From NCBI GenBank assembly GCA_021805865.1, contig JAJZDX010000020.1:25761-89760 (forward strand): a stretch of DNA of 64,000 bases, in the 5' to 3' direction. This stretch comes from Pseudomonadota bacterium (GTDB lineage: Bacteria > Pseudomonadota > Gammaproteobacteria > Steroidobacterales > Steroidobacteraceae). The number at the start of each line of letters is the position of its first letter. Positions within the stretch are counted from its first letter, which is position 1. The translations under genes were made by a program, and so were the position numbers. Below the pieces are notes generated by a model. That model had not been told where the DNA came from, did no database searches, and saw only the letters and a program-made list of their open reading frames with translations. Below, one piece after another: positions 63,879-64,000 of this stretch.

Positions 63879-64000
63879 GTGTGCAATAGATCGCGCTGGG
63901 AAAAGCGCGGAGAAAGAGGATCTCAGTATGAGTGAGTGAAACTTTCTGTTGAGACCCAGTGGGTGCGAGTCCCATCCGGACAAAGCCGTAGCGGGCAGGC
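63879..64000 (+). mobile_element. Probable 5' end of a second group II intron
   Basis: GTGTG at 63879 fits the group II 5' consensus (GTGYG). The segment CAGTGGGTGCGAGTCCCATC at about 63957 is closely similar to the domain I hairpin of the first intron. The element runs off the window, so the call is tentative. Confidence 0.45.

Overview
High-GC (roughly 65-70 %) chromosomal DNA from a Gram-negative bacterium, most likely a gammaproteobacterium. Pointers are hopanoid genes (hpnG, hpnA, hpnB), TonB-dependent receptors with a dedicated ExbB/ExbD/TonB set, a sulfite dehydrogenase of the SoeABC type, and beta-barrel proteins ending in phenylalanine. The lineage call is an inference from gene content; no rRNA or tRNA gene is present to anchor it.

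Layout. 0-4.8 kb: hopanoid genes (3' end of hpnG, hpnA, then hpnB with a phosphopantetheinyl transferase), interrupted by a convergent Omp85-like barrel gene. 4.8-10.8 kb: housekeeping and unknown genes, including an M28-family lipoprotein that has lost metal ligands, SixA, a beta-hydroxyacid dehydrogenase, a DUF3562 protein and an SDR. 11.1-16.9 kb: LysR regulator and soeABC. 16.9-17.7 kb: mosaic of broken IS transposases. 18.1-26.4 kb: a complete four-gene type III Wadjet (jetABCD) anti-plasmid SMC system, followed, with start/stop overlap, by the remains of a SWIM-SNF2 helicase gene. 27.7-37.8 kb: accessory zone with regulators and oxidoreductases mixed with decayed genes (SDR, TnpB, HPP protein, carboxymuconolactone decarboxylase, formaldehyde dehydrogenase) and a DUF234-type ATPase. 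37.8-41.0 kb: AlaX-type editing protein, cytochrome b561, CHRD protein, TetR regulator. 41.2-46.1 kb: operon of TonB receptor, esterase, 3-hydroxybutyrate dehydrogenase and alpha/beta hydrolase, divergent from tetR across a pair of identical operator-like repeats. 46.3-58.4 kb: everything on the minus strand: exbB-exbD-tonB, TonB receptor, TPR-sulfotransferase, beta-propeller protein, phospholipase C/acid phosphatase-like protein and a Rieske oxygenase, headed by tandem CRP-like palindromes. 58.4-64 kb: graveyard of mobile DNA: Tn3-family transposase without its catalytic core, methyltransferase and DUF2239 remnants, a truncated group II intron and the probable start of a second one, with a methionine-rich secreted protein surviving among them.

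How it works together. The two TonB loci look like separate outer-membrane uptake modules, one linked to ester and hydroxybutyrate catabolism and the other to phosphoester and sulfate-transfer chemistry. SoeABC would oxidise sulfite in the cytoplasm and feed quinone. The Wadjet operon is the main defence system; it sits between transposase relics, as expected for a defence island. All assignments come from reading the sequence; no database search was run.
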